Below the pieces are notes generated by a model. The model did no database searches and was not told where the DNA came from. It was given only the letters and a program-made list of their open reading frames with translations. Both the position numbers and the translations under genes were made by a program. DNA of 64,000 nucleotides from an uncultured Bacteroidota bacterium. GTDB lineage: Bacteria > Bacteroidota > Bacteroidia > Bacteroidales > P3. The stretch lies in the NCBI GenBank assembly GCA_902788805.1, contig CADALO010000001.1:124001-188000 (forward strand). Reading direction: 5' to 3'. This document shows positions 25,957 to 34,267 of this stretch, piece by piece; position 1 is the first letter of the stretch, and every line of letters starts with the position of its first letter.

Positions 25957-27864
25957 ATGAATGAGTTAATTAAAACTAGGGATGACGTAATTGATAACAT
26001 TAAAACTCTATATTACTACCTAAAGAACAAGGATAATACGGAATTATTTAATTTTGCATCGCAGATTATTAAAAATGGCAGAGTATATGTGGTAGAAATT
26101 ATTGATTCTCATATCTGTTTTGCCCCTAGTCGTTTTGTGGGATACAAAGACAATACATTGGAAAAGCATAAGGCAAATAATGAGAAGAATGGAAATGATA
26201 CCAATGCTGTTTTGTATTCTTTATACACTCGAATCACTGATGACAGGTTGAATTCTTTATTTCAAAAAGAGTTAGCTATGTATGGTTTGAGTAGTCATAA
26301 TAAAGATTTCTGGATTCCAAAAGGGACTTCGGTGGATATTCTATTAAATAATGCTGGAATTACAATTAAACGATATTGGCTGGCGCGAGTGACAAGTGAC
26401 GATTATTGGCAACAAGCACTTGATAACCATATTTGGTTGACGCAGCAACGTTACGGGATACAGAATTCCACAGCTGTAACACAAATTCTCGATTGTGTAA
26501 GAAATATAAAAACCGATGATGTTATTCTGTTAGCCTATGGCAATGAAATATATGCATACGGTAATGTAATGGATTGTCCATTTGCGTCTAATCAAGTGTC
26601 TTCTTTGGCAGATGTGATAAAAAATAACAAACATCAATACAATGATGGTATAGTTAGGTTCGCAGATAGTGATGTTTTCTATGAGGATTTGAAAGACGGA
26701 TGTGAAAATTGGGGACAGCGAATCGTTGTGGATCAATGGCATTATTATCTTGATAATACAAGTGTAACAACTCAAGGGATAACTTTGGAAATCAATCAGG
26801 GGAATCAAAGAATGTCAATATGTGGGGTGTCAGAGAAGTTTGCAACAGAAAAGATTAACGAATTAAAGAAACAATTTGAGATGAAGGATTTGTTTATTAG
26901 TAGGATTTCTAAATTATTGAGTGAAAATCATAATATAATATTGCAAGGTGCACCGGGCACTGGTAAAACATACTTGGCCAAGCAAATTGCAATACAAATG
27001 ATACTCGAGAAAGAGTATGATGAGAAAACGGCTTCGGATGACGAAAAGAAAAAATTGGATAAACAGTGTGGCTTTGTCCAATTCCACCCAAGCTATGATT
27101 ATACAGATTTCGTAGAAGGGCTGAGACCCATCAATGATAAAAATGGGAATGTCGGTTTCGAAAGACGTGATGGAATATTTATGACATTCTGTCGTAAGGC
27201 ATTAGAAGCATATAAAAATACTAAGGATAAAAAGAATTCTCCCAAATATGTCTTTATCATTGATGAAATTAACCGCGGCGAGATTTCTAAGATATTTGGA
27301 GAACTATTCTTCTCGATAGACCCAGGTTATCGAGGCACAGATGGAGCGGTTTATACTCAATATGGCAACCTGTGGAAAGAAGTTGATTGTTTTGATGGTG
27401 GAAAGAAGTTCTATATTCCTGAAAATGTATATATCATCGGTACAATGAATGATATCGACCGAAGCGTTGAAAGTATGGACTTCGCATTTCGACGCAGATT
27501 TGCTTTCAGAGAGGTCACGGCTAAGGAAAGCCAGCAGATGCTATATACCGAAACCGCAATGACCGAAAAGGTCGACGAAATAATAGGTCGAATGAATGCC
27601 TTGAATGATGCGATTTGTCCAGACAAACATGACGGAAGTAATTCAGACAAAAAGGGTATTGAAGGACTATCCTCGGCATATCATATAGGGGCTAGCTATT
27701 TCATAAAACTGGTCAATTATAAAAATGAAGATGGCTCTTTTGATTATAATCAACTCTGGAATAATCATCTAAAAGGCTTACTATTTGAATACCTACGTGG
27801 GATGCCAGATTCCGAAGGGAAACTAAAAACATTGGAAAACGCTTTCTTTGGCAAGCAATCATGA
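25957..27864 (+). CDS. mcrB: McrB-like restriction GTPase with unusual N-terminal half
   Basis: 635 aa. The C-terminal AAA+ domain has Walker A QGAPGTGKTYLAK near residue 331, Walker B FIIDEINRGEISKIFGE near 432, the McrB GTP-specific type motif GTMNDIDRSVESMD near 496 and arginine finger RRRF. Residues 1-310 are not the E. coli McrB DNA-binding domain. The stretch about 138-270 (RYWLARVTSDDYW, then DDVILLAYGNEIYAYGNVMDC) resembles an EVE/PUA-like fold that could read modified bases. That assignment is a guess. It overlaps mcrC by ATGA. Base composition is clearly AT-rich against the neighbours, suggesting transfer. Confidence 0.9.
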   Translation: MNELIKTRDDVIDNIKTLYYYLKNKDNTELFNFASQIIKNGRVYVVEIIDSHICFAPSRFVGYKDNTLEKHKANNEKNGNDTNAVLYSLYTRITDDRLNSLFQKELAMYGLSSHNKDFWIPKGTSVDILLNNAGITIKRYWLARVTSDDYWQQALDNHIWLTQQRYGIQNSTAVTQILDCVRNIKTDDVILLAYGNEIYAYGNVMDCPFASNQVSSLADVIKNNKHQYNDGIVRFADSDVFYEDLKDGCENWGQRIVVDQWHYYLDNTSVTTQGITLEINQGNQRMSICGVSEKFATEKINELKKQFEMKDLFISRISKLLSENHNIILQGAPGTGKTYLAKQIAIQMILEKEYDEKTASDDEKKKLDKQCGFVQFHPSYDYTDFVEGLRPINDKNGNVGFERRDGIFMTFCRKALEAYKNTKDKKNSPKYVFIIDEINRGEISKIFGELFFSIDPGYRGTDGAVYTQYGNLWKEVDCFDGGKKFYIPENVYIIGTMNDIDRSVESMDFAFRRRFAFREVTAKESQQMLYTETAMTEKVDEIIGRMNALNDAICPDKHDGSNSDKKGIEGLSSAYHIGASYFIKLVNYKNEDGSFDYNQLWNNHLKGLLFEYLRGMPDSEGKLKTLENAFFGKQS

Positions 27865-29297
27865 GCCGTTTACGTATCACTGATAACCATGAGGCAGTAG
27901 AGATTACCCGGGAGGGTGATGTGAGGTATTGGCACGATGAGATAGATGATAGTACACGAGAGGAACTGTGTAGAATCGCTAATGTTCAAATAAAGAACCT
28001 AAAAAGTGATGAACGCCCAAATTTGTTAGTTTTTCCAAGAGACTTGGGATACTATGGGGATGATGTGGGCGAAGGTCAGATTATCAGCTTTCATGACGGC
28101 TGTATTGCTACTGGCAATATTATGGGATATGTTGGGATTAACAATACCCAAGTGGATATAGTTTCCCGCTTTGCAAAAACAGATAGCGAAGACTATTTCC
28201 TACACTATATGTTACAACGGGTGTTTGCCATCAATTTGTTTGATATTAAACATACAACTAACCATCAGCAGGTATTCGACTTCCTGCTTTATCTGTTTCC
28301 ATACTTCCTCAAGAATGCGCTTCGACAAGGCATATATAAGAAATACAGGCGTTTCGAATACAATGACACCAACGTACGAGGACCTATTGATGTAAACCGA
28401 CATATACGGGAAAATATTCCGTTCTGTGGAACGGTGGCGTATTCGACGCGGGAACAAACTTATGACAATGAAGTGACAGAGTTGATTCGGCACACGATAG
28501 AATACATTAAGACCCACCCAATGGGGAATAATGTGCTAGCCTGTGACCAAGAGACGAAAAATGCCGTAATGGCTATGATGCAAGCCACCCCGTCATACAA
28601 TACAAGAGACCGCAACAGAATACTCAACCTCAATTTGCGGCCTGTTACCCATCCATACTATTCTGAATATACTGCATTGCAGAAAATTTGTGTACAGATA
28701 CTTAGGAATGAATCAATAAAATATGGACAGGACAAAGACAAGATATACGGAGTCTTATTTGACGGTGCCTGGCTTTGGGAGGAATATCTGAATACTATTT
28801 TTTCTAGGGCCAAATTGGATATTACGCATGCAAAGAATAAGACTGGGGAGGATGGAATCGCTATTTATTTTAATGGGCGTAAGAATTACTACCCGGATTT
28901 CTATAAAAATACTATGAATGCAGAAACATCGTTCGTTTTGGATGCAAAATATAAGTGTTTAAGCAATGATGTAAAAGATGATGGCCAAGACGATGAGAAA
29001 ACAAATACTATTGCAATCGGTCGAGAGGATTTGTTCCAGATGATAACCTATATGTATGTTATGCCCGCTAGGCATTGTGCGTTACTGTACCCTGTAGAAA
29101 GAAACCGCAACAATGGTGATCTAGTGAAGACGAAGGATGGCGAAAAGGTGCTAAATGGCTATGGAGGTGAGATAAAAGGTATAGGAATCCCTATTGTCTC
29201 AAAAGAAAATTATTCTGATTTCTGTAATTGGCAGGTTGAAACAGAGAATAAATTAACAGACGAACTCAAAAACTGGATAGAAAGTCCAGTGAGATAA
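27861..29297 (+). CDS. mcrC: McrC-like nuclease subunit
   Basis: 478 aa. The N-terminal beta-rich McrB-binding region is followed by the PD-(D/E)xK nuclease near residues 343-365 (YYPDFY, then SFVLDAKYK), with the REDLFQMITYMYVM helix after it. With McrB it forms a modification-dependent restriction complex that cleaves methylated DNA. The ATG at 27861 overlaps the mcrB stop by 4 nt, so translation is coupled. The right copy of the 45-bp repeat begins 22 nt after its stop. Confidence 0.92.
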   Translation: MSRLRITDNHEAVEITREGDVRYWHDEIDDSTREELCRIANVQIKNLKSDERPNLLVFPRDLGYYGDDVGEGQIISFHDGCIATGNIMGYVGINNTQVDIVSRFAKTDSEDYFLHYMLQRVFAINLFDIKHTTNHQQVFDFLLYLFPYFLKNALRQGIYKKYRRFEYNDTNVRGPIDVNRHIRENIPFCGTVAYSTREQTYDNEVTELIRHTIEYIKTHPMGNNVLACDQETKNAVMAMMQATPSYNTRDRNRILNLNLRPVTHPYYSEYTALQKICVQILRNESIKYGQDKDKIYGVLFDGAWLWEEYLNTIFSRAKLDITHAKNKTGEDGIAIYFNGRKNYYPDFYKNTMNAETSFVLDAKYKCLSNDVKDDGQDDEKTNTIAIGREDLFQMITYMYVMPARHCALLYPVERNRNNGDLVKTKDGEKVLNGYGGEIKGIGIPIVSKENYSDFCNWQVETENKLTDELKNWIESPVR

Positions 29298-29318
29298 CAA
29301 TTTATGGTAAACACATAG

Positions 29319-29363
29319 AGGAGTGTCACGATGTGGCACTCCTGTTTTGTATTTTTGCAGTCG
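29319..29363 (+). repeat. 45-bp direct repeat, right copy, likely promoter of the next gene
   Basis: The left half forms a 10-bp-arm palindrome (GGAGTGTCAC, loop GAT, GTGGCACTCC). The right half has TATTTTTG at 29350-29357, 32 nt before the ATG at 29389. The hairpin overlaps the expected -33 region, so it could be an operator as well as a terminator for mcrC. Confidence 0.85.
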
Positions 29364-29388
29364 GAAAATAAACAAAAAAGATTGCTAT

Positions 29389-29973
29389 ATGAAATTATTC
29401 TACAAACCTTATGACTGCGATGTGGAAGAATACGAGGCTTGTTTGGCATCATCACGTGAGATATGGGATGACTGCTCACACGAATGGTCATACAGTTCGT
29501 TAGACGAGAAAATTGTTATTCTCGCAGGATTTGTCCTAAAGGGCGGTGACTTGAAACGTGCCATAGAACGCTACGCCGAAGTGCGCAGCGAGATGTATCG
29601 TTGCCGAATACATTGGGTTGTTTTCAGGTATATATGGCGTATGATGATTGGCGATGAGTCACATTATAGTCAGAGGGCAACCGCCGACAGAATCAAACGG
29701 CTGGAGATGGACGAGCTGCTGCGCCTGTTGGCGGAAGAGCTGAGGATGTGTGTAAAGAGAACTACCGAGTTCGTATATGAGAACAGATACAAGCCCAACA
29801 GCACACCGGGTTTCAAGACATACGAGAGTTGGATTGTGTCGGACGAGTACAAGTACAACGACACCATCCTCGACGTCATCGAACGCGAACACTGGCGGGC
29901 GTTCCCTGACGAGGACTTTTCATACTATTTGAACAAGTGCAAGCGATGGGAGCGGAAGTCGTGTTTCTTTTAG
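29389..29973 (+). CDS. Conserved-looking protein of unknown function
   Basis: 194 aa from the ATG at 29389. An upstream in-frame ATG at 29323 lies inside the promoter repeat and is rejected. The protein is mostly helical and charged, rich in Trp, Tyr and Arg (CRIHWVVFRYIWRMMIGDESH), with no signal peptide, membrane segment or motif I recognise. It is probably cytoplasmic. Base composition is like the core genome, unlike mcrBC. It sits between McrBC and a zinc-ribbon gene 4 nt downstream, with which it forms an operon. Confidence 0.7.
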   Translation: MKLFYKPYDCDVEEYEACLASSREIWDDCSHEWSYSSLDEKIVILAGFVLKGGDLKRAIERYAEVRSEMYRCRIHWVVFRYIWRMMIGDESHYSQRATADRIKRLEMDELLRLLAEELRMCVKRTTEFVYENRYKPNSTPGFKTYESWIVSDEYKYNDTILDVIEREHWRAFPDEDFSYYLNKCKRWERKSCFF

Positions 29974-29977
29974 TTGA

Positions 29978-30247
29978 ATGTCTATGGGTTGCTTGTATAA
30001 AATAGAATGTCCTCAATGTCATAAACCGTTTGAGTGGAATGAGGGACCTGGCGCAGTCGCTGATGTGCTGCATTGCGACAAATGTGGCCGAGAGCTCTGG
30101 ACAACGGAAAGACTACTGGAATTTGAGAATATCAAATGTCAATGCGGTGGAAGTTTTGACAAAGATGTGCCAATTATTTGTCCATTCTGTGGCAGAGAGG
30201 TTGAAAAACCAAGAGAATTCATAAAAGAGGCAATAATGTGGGATTGA
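29978..30247 (+). CDS. Small double zinc-ribbon protein
   Basis: 89 aa (or 87 aa from the ATG at 29984). Eight cysteines are arranged as CPQC, CDKC, CQC and CPFC, consistent with two zinc ribbons. The rest is hydrophilic. It starts 4 nt after the previous gene. Such proteins often bind nucleic acid or a protein partner. No specific role can be assigned. Confidence 0.7.
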   Translation: MSMGCLYKIECPQCHKPFEWNEGPGAVADVLHCDKCGRELWTTERLLEFENIKCQCGGSFDKDVPIICPFCGREVEKPREFIKEAIMWD

Positions 30248-30363
30248 TTGCCTCTTGTAAAATGATGGGCACACCACTGTGCAATAGATATATCATCTGA
30301 TAGACCAAGATTGTATTCGGCAAAAAATTATAATATTTTGATGATTATATTCACAGAATTTAG

Positions 30364-30371
30364 TATATTTG
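30364..30371 (+). promoter_or_regulatory. -7 box before the DUF4143 ATPase
   Basis: TATATTTG matches TAnnTTTG, 25 nt before the ATG at 30396. It overlaps the earlier in-frame ATG at 30369, which is why the later start is chosen. Confidence 0.6.
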
Positions 30372-30395
30372 CATTGTAAAACAAATACAGAAACA

Positions 30396-31517
30396 ATGCA
30401 TATTAGTCGGATAATGAGCGATGTAGTCGCTAAAAAGATGCATCTTGGGAAAGCTATTGTGCTGATTGGTGCCCGTCAGGTAGGCAAAACCACCCTGCTG
30501 AAAGAATGTCTGAAAGGGCAGGAAAATGTGCTTTGGATGAACGGCGACAATCTGGAGACCCGTACGCTGATGGCGAACATTACGGTGGAGCGCTATCGGA
30601 GTATGATCGGGAAAAACGATATTGTCGTTATCGACGAGGCCCAGCGCATCGAAGACATCGGGCTCAAGAGCAAATTGCTGACGGATAATTTTCCGGATGT
30701 ACAGCTCATCATAACGGGCAGCTCGTCGCTTGACCTGGCCAACAAGGTCAACGAGCCTTTGACGGGACGTAAGTGGGAATACCGTTTGTTCCCATTGTCG
30801 TATGGCGAGTTAGCAGCACACTACGGAGCTATGCAGGAGTGGCAGAAACTCCCCCTGCGGCTGGTGTTTGGCAGCTATCCCGACGTAGTATGCAATCCAG
30901 GCAACGAACGCGATGTGTTGAACAATCTCACCGAAAGCTATCTATACAAAGATGTCCTTGTTTGGGAACGTATCAAGCGGCCCGACAAAGTGGTCAGGCT
31001 GTTGCAGGCTTTGGCGTTCCAGGTGGGCAGCGAGGTGTCGGCCAACGAGCTGAGCCGAATGGTGGAACTCGACCGTGCCACCGTGGAAAAGTATATCACC
31101 CTGTTGGAACAGGCTCAGGTCATATTCCGCCTGGGTGCCTTCAGCCGTAATTTGCGAACAGAAATAAAGTCGGGGCGCAAAATCTATTTCTATGACAACG
31201 GCATCCGCAATGCGCTTATCGGCAACCTGTCGCCGATAGACATACGTGCCGACATAGGTATCTTGTGGGAGAATTATATGGTAAGTGAACTGCTGAAGAA
31301 AAACAGCTACGACCTCACCTATGCAAAGCCCTATTTCTGGCGTACCACGCAACAACAGGAAGTTGACTATATAGAAGAGTGTGACGGGCGGATGAAAGCA
31401 TACGAATTCAAGTGGAGCCCCACGAAAAAGGCTAAAATCAGCAAGACTTTTCTCGGAGCATATCCCGACGTGGAAATCAAGACAATCACGCGAGAGAATT
31501 ATATGGACATTTTATAA
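30396..31517 (+). CDS. AAA+ ATPase with DUF4143 domain
   Basis: 373 aa. The N-terminal P-loop is LIGARQVGKTTLLKE, with Walker B DIVVIDEAQRI and sensor GSSSLDLANK. The C-terminal DUF4143 domain has the nuclease-like segment ending TYAKPYFWRTTQQQEVDYIEE and YEFKWSP, resembling the PD-(D/E)xK-like core. The family is common in Bacteroidota and archaea and of unclear function. It has its own promoter. The Fic gene follows 17 nt later. Confidence 0.88.
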   Translation: MHISRIMSDVVAKKMHLGKAIVLIGARQVGKTTLLKECLKGQENVLWMNGDNLETRTLMANITVERYRSMIGKNDIVVIDEAQRIEDIGLKSKLLTDNFPDVQLIITGSSSLDLANKVNEPLTGRKWEYRLFPLSYGELAAHYGAMQEWQKLPLRLVFGSYPDVVCNPGNERDVLNNLTESYLYKDVLVWERIKRPDKVVRLLQALAFQVGSEVSANELSRMVELDRATVEKYITLLEQAQVIFRLGAFSRNLRTEIKSGRKIYFYDNGIRNALIGNLSPIDIRADIGILWENYMVSELLKKNSYDLTYAKPYFWRTTQQQEVDYIEECDGRMKAYEFKWSPTKKAKISKTFLGAYPDVEIKTITRENYMDIL

Positions 31518-31534
31518 CCAATTGCCGTAATATT

Positions 31535-32068
31535 ATGGGAAACATAAACAAAGACCTGTTCGATGTGGTGACCGACTACACCTACGCTCTTGACACCCTT
31601 GACAGCTACGACTACCAGCGGCTCACCATCAACGACACTACCTGCGAGGCCCCATTCTATGCCACTTACGACAACGCTATGCTGGCTATCCGTTCGCTGA
31701 AGGAACGCTTCGGCGAGAGCACACTCTTCGGCAACGAGAAGGATGAATCGTTCAAGAGCTCCATCGGGCAGATATACCAGACCTTCGACGGCGTGGAGCT
31801 CTACCCCAGCACCGAGGAGAAGGCCGCTATGTTGCTCTATCTCGTCACCAAGAACCACTCCTTCAGCGATGGTAACAAACGCATCGCCGCCACGCTGTTC
31901 CTTTGGTTTTTGAACAATAACCGCATCCTCTACCGCGAGGACGGCAGCAAGCGTATCGCAGACAACACCCTTGTGGCTCTTACGCTGATGATTGCCGAGA
32001 GTCGCCCCGAAGAGAAGGACGTGATGGTTAAAGTTGTTGTCAACCTTATAAACAAAAAGAATTTATGA
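31535..32068 (+). CDS. Fic/Doc-family protein
   Basis: 177 aa. The Fic motif is NHSFSDGNKRIAATLF near residue 106. The NKR ending without a second Arg resembles Doc-type more than HPFxxGNGRxxR AMP-transferases, so phosphotransfer or AMP transfer cannot be decided. The N-terminal 45 residues may be the end of the larger RhuM-Fic architecture seen in other Bacteroidota, so this may be a shortened form. The stop overlaps the start of the WYL gene (ATGA), giving translational coupling. Confidence 0.85.
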   Translation: MGNINKDLFDVVTDYTYALDTLDSYDYQRLTINDTTCEAPFYATYDNAMLAIRSLKERFGESTLFGNEKDESFKSSIGQIYQTFDGVELYPSTEEKAAMLLYLVTKNHSFSDGNKRIAATLFLWFLNNNRILYREDGSKRIADNTLVALTLMIAESRPEEKDVMVKVVVNLINKKNL

Positions 32069-32973
32069 CTCCATTAAAGAAATATATCTGGCTTGTAGAT
32101 ACCGTGATGCGGGCGGGCGACAAAGGCCTGACGCTTGAGCAGATCGGCGACCTGTGGGACCGTGATGATGATATGCACGACAACGGCGCTTTTGCCAGAA
32201 GGACTTTCCATCGGCATCGCAACGAAATTGAGGACCTGTTCGGTATAAAGATTGAATGCTATGGTGACGGCATTGACTATCGCTATCGTATCGCCGATGA
32301 CGGAAAAAGTGTCTTTTTTCGCCGCTGGATGATGGATGCCATCGCTGTCAACCGTATCGTGATGGATAGTAGAGATGTGGCTCAATACGTTGATTTGGAA
32401 TCGTATCACGATGAGGCTCTTCCCATATTGATGCAGGCTTTAAAAGAGCAACGTATGGTTAGTTTCACCTACAGCCCTTACTGGAAAGATGAGCCCTCTC
32501 TGTATTATAACTTCAAACCTTATAACCTGAAGATGTTTGAACGTCGCTGGTACCTCATTGGTTATTATGGCTCCGCAAAGGAACATCGTATCTACGCTCT
32601 CGACCGCATTACTAATTGTGAACTGCAGAAGGACACTTTCCGACGCAACCCAAAGTTTAACTTGGAAAAGATGTTTTCGGGCTCTTGTGGCATTATTGTT
32701 GAGGACATTCCAGTGCAGAGCGTGTGGCTTAAAGTGGATGCTTATCAAGCCAATTATCTGCGTTCATTGCCGTTGCATAGCTCGCAGATTGAGTTGGAAC
32801 GGAATGATGTATACAGCAAATTTGCCTTACGAGTGCGGCCTACGTATGACTTCAAGCAGAAAATCTTGTCACTGGGTGCCACGGTGGAAGTATTGAAGCC
32901 TGAAACTTTGCGTGCTGACATTAAAGGTGAACTGAATGAAATGTTGAACAAATATTGTGACGATAATGACTGA
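32065..32973 (+). CDS. WYL-domain transcriptional regulator
   Basis: 302 aa. The N-terminus (YIWLVDTVMRAGDKGLTLEQI, FARRTFHRHRNEIEDLFGI) is a winged helix. The WYL core is around residues 125-195 with FERRWYLIGYYG and RIYALDRI. The C-terminal WCX-like region is VWLKVDAYQANYLRS. WYL proteins sense ligands, often nucleotides, and regulate defence loci such as CapW or BrxR. Here it is translationally coupled to a Fic protein and an exonuclease. Confidence 0.9.
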   Translation: MTPLKKYIWLVDTVMRAGDKGLTLEQIGDLWDRDDDMHDNGAFARRTFHRHRNEIEDLFGIKIECYGDGIDYRYRIADDGKSVFFRRWMMDAIAVNRIVMDSRDVAQYVDLESYHDEALPILMQALKEQRMVSFTYSPYWKDEPSLYYNFKPYNLKMFERRWYLIGYYGSAKEHRIYALDRITNCELQKDTFRRNPKFNLEKMFSGSCGIIVEDIPVQSVWLKVDAYQANYLRSLPLHSSQIELERNDVYSKFALRVRPTYDFKQKILSLGATVEVLKPETLRADIKGELNEMLNKYCDDND

Positions 32974-33460
32974 TTTTGCGGCTATAGATTTTGAGACGGC
33001 CAACGGGCAGCGCAGCAGTGTGTGCAGCGTTGGGGTGGTCGTTGTGCGGCAGGGTAGGGTGGTGGACTCGTTCTACAGCCTTATAAAGCCTGAGCCTAAC
33101 TACTATGCCTGGTTCTGCCAGCAGATACACGGTTTGGGTCACGAGGACACAGACGATGCGGATGTGTTCCCCGAGGTTTGGCAACGCATCGCACCCAAAA
33201 TCGAAGGACTTCCGTTGGTTGCGCACAATTCGCCGTTCGATGAAGGCTGTCTGCGGGCCGTGATGCAGGTCTATCGAATGGACTGGCCTGATTACAGGTT
33301 CTATTGCACCTGCCGCGCTGCACGGCGGGTATTCGGGCATCGATTGCCTAATCATCAGCTTCACACGGTGGCAGAAGCTTGTGGCTATTGTCTTGAAAAC
33401 CACCATCACGCCTTGGCTGATGCCGAAGCGTGCGCAGCAATTGCACTGAAAATATTGTAA
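32966..33460 (+). CDS. DEDDh 3'-5' exonuclease (DnaQ-like)
   Basis: 164 aa from the ATG at 32966, overlapping the WYL gene by 8 nt. An in-frame GTG at 32957 is less likely. All DEDDh residues are visible: AAIDFETA (Asp, Glu), HNSPFDEGC (Asp) and HHALADAEA (His, Asp). The length equals a bare exonuclease domain, without the BRCT or helicase parts found in some relatives. Cysteines in YCTCRAARR are typical of the Bacteroidota subgroup. It is the last gene of the Fic-WYL operon. Confidence 0.88.
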   Translation: MTDFAAIDFETANGQRSSVCSVGVVVVRQGRVVDSFYSLIKPEPNYYAWFCQQIHGLGHEDTDDADVFPEVWQRIAPKIEGLPLVAHNSPFDEGCLRAVMQVYRMDWPDYRFYCTCRAARRVFGHRLPNHQLHTVAEACGYCLENHHHALADAEACAAIALKIL

Positions 33461-33522
33461 AAGCGGAAAGTGGAAAACGGAAAGCGGAAAATGTATTGTC
33501 CCTTAACTCCCTTTAACTTCCT

Positions 33523-34230
33523 TTAACTATCAATCCCTGCCAGGATGACGACAATCTCGCCTTTGACCTCTTTGGCGGCAAAGTGGTCGTGCACCTCACG
33601 CAGGGTACCGCGGGCGGTCTCGGCGTGGAGTTTGCTGATTTCGCGACTGACGCTGACTTGGCGCTCCTCGCCAACGACTTCTATAAGTTGTTCCAGCAGT
33701 TTTACGAGGCGGAACGGGCTCTCGTAGATAATCATTGTGCGGCTCTCCTCGGCCAGACGCTGTATGGCAGTCTGACGGCCTTTCTTGTGTGGAAGGAAGC
33801 CTTCGAAAATGAAGCGGTCGCAAGGCAAGCCACTGTCTATCAGTGCGGGCACAAAAGCTGTGGCTCCAGGCAGGCATTCAACTTCTACGCCTTTTTTCAC
33901 AGCCTCGCGCACCAGTAGAAATCCGGGGTCGCTGATGCCAGGGGTACCGGCATCGGTGACTATGGCAATCGTCATTCCGCTCTGAAGCTTGTCTACAAGG
34001 CTGTCCACCACTTTGTGCTCGTTGAAGATATGGTAGGCCTGCATCGGTGTCTCAATGCAGTAGTGCTGCATCAGTACTCGACTGGTGCGTGTGTCCTCGG
34101 CCAATATCAAGTCTACCGACTTTAAAACCTCGACGGCACGAAAAGTTATGTCGCCGAGGTTTCCTACAGGTGTCGGTACCAAATATAGTTTTGAATTTTG
34201 AATTTTGAATTCTGAATTAGGGCAATCCAT
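33523..34230 (-). CDS. rsmI: 16S rRNA (cytidine-2'-O)-methyltransferase
   Basis: 235 aa. It methylates the ribose of C1402 in 16S rRNA. Motifs are LYLVPTPVGNLGDITFRAVE, LILAEDTRTSRVL, and the SAM-binding VTDAGTPGISDPG. The first about 14 residues (MDCPNSEFKIQNSK) are encoded by an AATTC/TTTGAATT intergenic repeat and have no counterpart in other RsmI proteins. No other ATG lies between them and LYLVPTP. It is the last gene of the dNK-kdsB operon, 37 nt after yebC. Confidence 0.93.
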   Translation of the reverse strand: MDCPNSEFKIQNSKLYLVPTPVGNLGDITFRAVEVLKSVDLILAEDTRTSRVLMQHYCIETPMQAYHIFNEHKVVDSLVDKLQSGMTIAIVTDAGTPGISDPGFLLVREAVKKGVEVECLPGATAFVPALIDSGLPCDRFIFEGFLPHKKGRQTAIQRLAEESRTMIIYESPFRLVKLLEQLIEVVGEERQVSVSREISKLHAETARGTLREVHDHFAAKEVKGEIVVILAGIDS

Positions 34231-34262
34231 TTTTTCAACTTTCGAAATTCAACTTTCAATAT
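34190..34262. repeat. AATTC/TTTGAATT degenerate repeat
   Basis: Near-tandem copies of TTTTGAATT and TTCAACTTTC. The same vocabulary occurs at 44447-44505 before tRNA-Glu. Part of it is translated as the rsmI N-terminus. Confidence 0.7.
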
Positions 34263-34267
34263 CGGTT

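Larger units (their letters stand above)
25787..29363. mobile_element. McrBC cassette bracketed by direct repeats
   Basis: The AT-rich mcrB-mcrC pair lies exactly between two 45-bp direct repeats (44/45 identical). No transposase or integrase is inside. Recombination between the repeats would remove mcrBC and leave one promoter-bearing copy in front of the 29389 gene. Mobility is an inference from the repeats and composition. Confidence 0.5.
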
